Shown piece after piece: positions 40,788-44,298 of a DNA stretch of 44,298 bases. The stretch is taken from contig LCDA01000005.1 of the NCBI GenBank assembly GCA_000998275.1, forward strand, positions 1-44,298. The letters are read 5' to 3'. The translations under genes and the position numbers were made by a program. The stretch is from Candidatus Collierbacteria bacterium GW2011_GWA2_42_17 (GTDB taxonomy: Bacteria; Patescibacteriota; Microgenomatia; UBA1400; MFAQ01). Each line of letters opens with the position of its first letter. The first letter of the stretch is position 1. A model generated the notes under the pieces. It was given only the letters and a program-made list of their open reading frames with translations, was not told where the DNA came from and ran no database searches.

Positions 40788-40861
40788 TCGGGGTGGTGAG
40801 ACTCGAACTCACGACCCCTGCGTCCCAAACGCAGTACTCTAGCCATCTGAGCTACACCCCG
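40788..40861 (-). tRNA. tRNA-Pro(UGG)
   Basis: Acceptor CGGGGTG/CACCCCG, anticodon stem CTGCG/CGCAG, loop TTTGGGA (anticodon TGG). CCA is not encoded. Confidence 0.95.
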
Positions 40862-40920
40862 ATGCCTATATTTTACCTCAAATGATGTAAAATATATAAG
40901 TTCATTCATGAACAATTTAT

Positions 40921-40995
40921 GGTGGGTGTAGCTTAGCTGGCTAAAGCGCCTCCCTGTGGAGGAGGAGATCGCGGGTTCGAATCCCGTCATCCACC
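40921..40995 (+). tRNA. tRNA-His(GUG)
   Basis: Acceptor GTGGGTG/CATCCAC with the extra G-1 (40921) facing C73 (40995), the identity element for HisRS; anticodon stem CCTCC/GGAGG, loop CTGTGGA (anticodon GTG). CCA at 40996-40998. Confidence 0.95.
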
Positions 40996-41035
40996 CCAAA
41001 TAAAATCTCTCACTTGTCGGGAGATTTTTATTTGG
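40996..41035 (+). terminator. Long-stem terminator after tRNA-His
   Basis: CCAAATAAAATCTC pairs with GAGATTTTTATTTGG (one unpaired T) and the arm itself is T-rich. The stem begins in the CCA of the tRNA. Confidence 0.75.
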
Positions 41036-41042
41036 ATAACCC

Positions 41043-41074
41043 TGCGGGATTCGAAAGTCGTAACCGATTCCGCA
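41043..41074. other. GC-rich hairpin after tRNA-His
   Basis: TGCGGGATT can pair with GATTCCGCA (two G-U pairs). GCGGGATTCGAA is one base longer than the GCGGGTTCGAA of the tRNA-His T arm, so it may be a remnant of it. No T run follows. Confidence 0.35.
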
Positions 41075-41114
41075 ATGAAACTAGCAAGGCGGGACAACCA
41101 CGCAAAGAAAGTAA

Positions 41115-42035
41115 TTATCTACTCAAAAAATCTAAAATACGTGACACCAAACTCTGCTGAATTCCCAAAATGGCCAAATCAGTCGGGTTTACCTGAACAG
41201 TTTTCTCAATTTTTACCGGAACAATACCTAAGAATTTTTCGTCTTTAAAACCTTTTAGGTCATAAACTGCGCTGCTGTTGGTAGCTACCAGTGATGACTC
41301 AGGTGTACCCTCTGGAGTTACGGATAATTCATCCAAAACTTCTATATTCTTCAATTTTTCCAATAAATTGTGAGGTGTGTTAATCGTTTTTATGTCTCCA
41401 TTGGGTAGATCTACTTCCATTGTGTCCTTACCTGGTTCAACAGAGATCGGGTCATCAAAATTTACTTTAGTTCCTTTATCGTCGACCTCAGTTCTCCCAT
41501 CTTTACTGCTAACATTCATATCTTCACCCAAATCCATTTTTATACTTGAGTCTTCAATTTTCCTCAAAGAACTACTTTGCAAAGCATCAATTGCTTGGTG
41601 CTCCTTCTCGATCTGTGTTTTAAGATTTTCTCTCTGTTTTTCCGTAATATTACCGGCTTCAGTCAGCGCCTCTAAGGCGTTCTTTAACGATTCGCGCTTT
41701 TGTTCCAATGCTTTCTTGAGTGTCTCATTCATTAATTTTTTCTGTCTAATGTTCACAAATACTTTTGTATCTTCAGAATTTATACTCACCTTTAAATCCT
41801 TCCCCTCAACCTTAATCTCTTCCTTTTTAATATCAGTTTGTTGATCTTCTGTTTTTTGCGAATCACCCTCCTGTTTGTTTTCTTGCTGGTCCTCATTATC
41901 ACCAAGCACTGCTCCCTTAGTCAAAACTATCCTGTCCTGTGAATAATTTACAACTGTATAGGCAAAGCTTGGTACTACTGACACCTGAAAAACAATCAAC
42001 ATTAATAGTGTTAATGAAATTTTTTTACTTATCAT
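41115..42035 (-). CDS. Secreted coiled-coil protein of unknown function
   Basis: A 306-residue exported protein with a signal peptide (MISKKISLTLLMLIVFQVSV, then FAYT). The mature part begins with a Gln/Glu/Lys-rich linker, then a coiled coil (NETLKKALEQKRESLKNALE; NLKTQIEKEHQAIDAL) and a C-terminal beta-like region. No cysteines, lipobox or sorting signal are seen, so it may be released or held non-covalently. TATACT (42043-42048 as read on plus) precedes the ATG by seven bases. The family is not recognised. Confidence 0.82.
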   Translation of the reverse strand: MISKKISLTLLMLIVFQVSVVPSFAYTVVNYSQDRIVLTKGAVLGDNEDQQENKQEGDSQKTEDQQTDIKKEEIKVEGKDLKVSINSEDTKVFVNIRQKKLMNETLKKALEQKRESLKNALEALTEAGNITEKQRENLKTQIEKEHQAIDALQSSSLRKIEDSSIKMDLGEDMNVSSKDGRTEVDDKGTKVNFDDPISVEPGKDTMEVDLPNGDIKTINTPHNLLEKLKNIEVLDELSVTPEGTPESSLVATNSSAVYDLKGFKDEKFLGIVPVKIEKTVQVNPTDLAILGIQQSLVSRILDFLSR

Positions 42036-42225
42036 GAAATTCAGTATATCTCATCCCACAAAAACTATTAAAAATATCTTCTAATTTTCTAATTTGTGCA
42101 CAAACCGATCCCTACCCAAGCCATGGAAAAAGTTGTCAAAACAATGACGCAATAAATAATCTTAAAAACCTCTCGATAAGTAAGAAGGTGCATCTCTGTT
42201 GGGGGTGCATTTTATTATTCTGGTG

Positions 42226-42237
42226 TATTATCACTCT
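42226..42237 (+). promoter_or_regulatory. -10 box of the acyltransferase gene
   Basis: TATTAT (42226-42231) ends six bases before the ATG at 42238, predicting a leaderless mRNA. The rest of 42049-42225 is AT-rich and shows nothing else I can support. Confidence 0.5.
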
Positions 42238-43035
42238 ATGCCAATCGCCCCAGAATTAAAGAAACTACCGGAGATCATCGGAAAATTCAACCGGGCAGGT
42301 ATGACATCTGAGTTGATTAATGCCTTAATCAAGGAAGAAACAAATAGGGACCTTGTTGAAGATGCAAGAAGGCTGATGGTTGAGTTTGGTGGAGACAAAT
42401 TAGTTAACATACAAGGACTGGAAAACATACCTAAGAAGACAGGTTGTTTAGTAGTTTTCAATCATCCCAATATGGATGTTTTGCTACCCGCACTGTTGTC
42501 TTTAATGGTAAAAGTTCACGACAATGGCGGTCACACTCCAACAATCTTAATGGGAGGTGAAATTCCCTTACTCGCCAAATTTAACGACACATACCCCTTA
42601 CCCGGATCTATCAAGTTGATTAATAAATTTCATCGGCTATACCCTGAAAACATCATTTCGGTGCCTATTTCCACCAAACGCAAAGATTACCATTCTGGTC
42701 GGTTTTTAGCAATTAGAAAAACCATGATCGCGCTTAAAAACGGGAATATGGTCGTGGTGTCACCGGAAGGACATGTCGAGAAGGATAATGTCATCTCTCC
42801 AATTGACACCCTACATTCCGGTTCCGGAGGTTTATCCATCATGGCCTCAAATCTGGGAATCCCGGTAGTACCGGTAGGCATCTGGGAAATGCACAAGGGT
42901 GAACAAGCAAACGTCAACATCGGAAAACCTTTTTTTGTAAAAACTAAGGACAAAGAAGAGGCCGTGTGTGAGTTAATGTATCGCGTGTCGCAGGTAATGC
43001 CCGAAAAATTTCGCGGCCAGTTTGAGTGGGAATAG
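42238..43035 (+). CDS. PlsC-like 1-acylglycerol-phosphate acyltransferase family protein
   Basis: A 265-residue membrane-associated acyltransferase-like protein. Motif I reads FNHPNMD (usual NHxxxxD, here one residue shorter), motif III VSPEGH stands for FPEGTR, and PVVPVGIW is motif IV. It could acylate lysophospholipids or another acceptor; many CPR bacteria lack full lipid synthesis and may remodel host-derived lipids, so the substrate is open. ATG at 42238 is chosen over 42199 because of the -10 box. It is convergent with the Nudix gene 15 bases away. Confidence 0.78.
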   Translation: MPIAPELKKLPEIIGKFNRAGMTSELINALIKEETNRDLVEDARRLMVEFGGDKLVNIQGLENIPKKTGCLVVFNHPNMDVLLPALLSLMVKVHDNGGHTPTILMGGEIPLLAKFNDTYPLPGSIKLINKFHRLYPENIISVPISTKRKDYHSGRFLAIRKTMIALKNGNMVVVSPEGHVEKDNVISPIDTLHSGSGGLSIMASNLGIPVVPVGIWEMHKGEQANVNIGKPFFVKTKDKEEAVCELMYRVSQVMPEKFRGQFEWE

Positions 43036-43050
43036 CCTTGGTGTAAGACT

Positions 43051-43734
43051 TCAATCAAATGTTATTACCTCACGCTTAGCAAGCTTATAAATCAGTGCCG
43101 GTCTGTGCGCCAACCCCGACTTCTTTTTGCCCGTAGACACCAACAATCCCGAAGCCAATATCCATTTTCTGAAATTACGCTTATCAATCTTTTTCCCATA
43201 AATTACCTCATAAATATTTTGCACTTCAGATAGAGAAAAATTCTTTGGTAACAAACCAAACGCAATGTTGCTATAACCAATCTTGCTCTTTAGCCTCTTA
43301 AAGCCAAAATTGATAATTCGTTTATGATCAAAAGCCATTTTAGGCAAACCATTTACCGGAAAATACTTAGCTTCTTTGACTTCACTTTTTTGAATCTTTT
43401 TAATCTCCGTAATAGGAGCCAAAGCATAATAGGCCACCGTAATTACTCTTGTTCTTGGATCACGCTTTGGGTCACCAAATGTAAAGAGTTGTTCCAAAAA
43501 TAAATTTTTCACCCCGCACTCTTCGTATATTTCTCTGGCGGCCGCTGATTCCAAATCTTCTTCCATTCTCACAAAACCTCCTGGCAAAGCCCAGTATCCC
43601 TTAAAAGGCCAAGCCGCTCTTTTGATAAGCAACGCCTGCAACTTATTATCTTTTATCGTAAAAAACAGTACATCAACCGTTACTGAAGGTTTTTCAAAAA
43701 CTTCCTTTTTGTATTCTTCTATAGTGTCAGCCAT
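43051..43734 (-). CDS. NrtR-type Nudix protein (Nudix domain plus winged helix)
   Basis: A 227-residue protein with an N-terminal Nudix domain whose box is intact (GGFVRMEEDLESAAAREI, then YEECGV, fitting GX5EX7REUXEEXGU) and a C-terminal winged helix (FSLSEVQNIYEVIYGKKI; NFRKWILASGLL). This is the architecture of NrtR regulators of NAD metabolism and of ADP-ribose/NUDIX hydrolases with a DNA-binding tail. An intact box suggests it may still hydrolyse a nucleotide. No NAD gene is adjacent here. Confidence 0.87.
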   Translation of the reverse strand: MADTIEEYKKEVFEKPSVTVDVLFFTIKDNKLQALLIKRAAWPFKGYWALPGGFVRMEEDLESAAAREIYEECGVKNLFLEQLFTFGDPKRDPRTRVITVAYYALAPITEIKKIQKSEVKEAKYFPVNGLPKMAFDHKRIINFGFKRLKSKIGYSNIAFGLLPKNFSLSEVQNIYEVIYGKKIDKRNFRKWILASGLLVSTGKKKSGLAHRPALIYKLAKREVITFD

Positions 43735-43768
43735 ACACCAACTCTAGCACTAGCTTGGTTAATGTCAA
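43735..43768 (-). promoter_or_regulatory. Promoter of the NrtR-like gene
   Basis: TTGACA (43763-43768 on plus as TGTCAA), 16-base spacer, extended -10 TGC plus TAGAGT (43741-43746), six bases, then ATG. The -35 box overlaps the stop codon of the upstream gene. Confidence 0.7.
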
Positions 43769-44295
43769 GTAAACTCCTTTTCCACGACCTCCCAAAACTT
43801 ATACGCCCCATCCGGACCAACCTCTCCGGATTTAATGGTTTCATCAGAAAACTCATATTTTTCTGAACTCATTTTCAAAAATAGACCCGAGTCCACCCCC
43901 CACATAATAAAGTCGGAGGCCAGTTTTGGATCATCCGGTAATCGAATCGCCCTCGGAGTCAGTTTTTTTGCCCCCAGCATCAAATCTTGTCGCTTCAAAA
44001 ACTCAATATTTTCATACTCTTGCCGACCAACTGGAGAAGTGAACAACAACAAACTTCCCCCTATCAAACTTGGGGGGAGTATTGCCTTAAATGCTTGTTC
44101 ACTGGGTTTGGTAATCTCCAAATGTATTAGATTATCTTCATAAAGTAGTTCATACAAACTAATCATCTCGTTGTCATTTTTCCCGGTAATCAAATGCACG
44201 CCGGGAAGCTTTGACAGCTTTGATAAGAACATCTCGGTATACACCGCCTTTCTAACCAAAACCCAAAAATGAAAACGTTTTGATTTCGCCAACAT
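43765..44295 (-). CDS. Hypothetical protein (may continue past the window)
   Basis: At least 176 residues with no family I recognise. Features: FHFWVLVRKAVYTEMFLSKL near the start, a hydrophobic strand region (AILPPSLIGGSLLLFTSPVG), and an acidic C-terminus ending FWEVVEKEFT. No signal peptide or membrane helix is clear. ATG at 44295 is three bases from the window edge and the frame stays open beyond it, so the true start may lie outside. Confidence 0.65.
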   Translation of the reverse strand: MLAKSKRFHFWVLVRKAVYTEMFLSKLSKLPGVHLITGKNDNEMISLYELLYEDNLIHLEITKPSEQAFKAILPPSLIGGSLLLFTSPVGRQEYENIEFLKRQDLMLGAKKLTPRAIRLPDDPKLASDFIMWGVDSGLFLKMSSEKYEFSDETIKSGEVGPDGAYKFWEVVEKEFT

Positions 44296-44298
44296 GAC

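Noticed and set aside
40760-40999. 79-codon minus-strand frame across tRNA-Pro and tRNA-His
   Set aside because: It is the translation of tRNA sequence in a chance open frame, a frequent artefact.

Overview
The window looks like a chromosome fragment from a member of the Candidate Phyla Radiation (Patescibacteria), most likely Microgenomates. Evidence: AT-rich DNA, tightly packed genes, UGA used as stop, 11 scattered tRNA genes only partly carrying an encoded CCA, shortened versions of standard proteins (UvrC, RsmI), and gene families common in that group (bifunctional PGI/PMI, GH57, DUF2207, LAGLIDADG-like proteins beside tRNAs). No rRNA gene is present, so the lineage is inferred. A promoter habit runs through the window: a -10 box, often extended (TGn before it), ends only 5-8 bases before many start codons, so most mRNAs should be leaderless. 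Few genes have a Shine-Dalgarno site or a long leader.

Layout. 1-4.5 kb: end of holA, a DUF2207 membrane protein and a P2-type cation ATPase. 4.5-5.9 kb: DEAD-box helicase with a hairpin-rich leader. 5.9-14.9 kb: central carbon cluster (phosphohexomutase, GH57 enzyme, PGI/PMI, PEP synthase, enolase, phosphoglycerate mutase) linking pyruvate/PEP to hexose phosphates and polysaccharide. 14.9-25.4 kb: rsmI and lexA (minus strand), then uvrB, uvrA and a short uvrC, so the SOS repressor lies close to a complete though reduced UvrABC set. 25.4-27.4 kb: YvlD-like membrane protein, SecG and an oligopeptide-type binding protein.

27.4-29.4 kb: five tRNA genes interleaved with a LAGLIDADG and an HNH endonuclease gene. 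The LAGLIDADG gene lies between a degenerate tRNA-Leu 5' half and an intact tRNA-Leu. The HNH gene follows an inverted copy of the tRNA-Phe anticodon arm. A third endonuclease-like gene of the same style is at 40.0-40.7 kb beside tRNA-Gly(UCC).

29.4-35.4 kb is the accessory part and the most unusual stretch. Starting at tRNA-Gly(GCC), it has repeated copies of a tRNA-3'-end-like sequence (core TAGGTTCGAGC) separating small independent units: a four-gene minus-strand operon of unknown, possibly defensive function, a GNAT acetyltransferase, a 2'-5' RNA ligase-like protein and a YunG-like protein. Two units share a conserved ~95-nt leader with its own promoter and a three-stem fold supported by compensatory changes. 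No recombinase is visible. I read this as an integron-like cassette array with tRNA-derived junctions plus a candidate new leader RNA; both are inferences from repeats seen directly.

35.4-44.3 kb returns to core-like genes: Nudix-like protein, tRNA-Gln, candidate PD-(D/E)XK protein, coiled-coil protein, TypA/BipA with a structured leader, a tRNA block, a secreted coiled-coil protein, a PlsC-like acyltransferase, an NrtR-type Nudix regulator, and a hypothetical protein reaching the window end.
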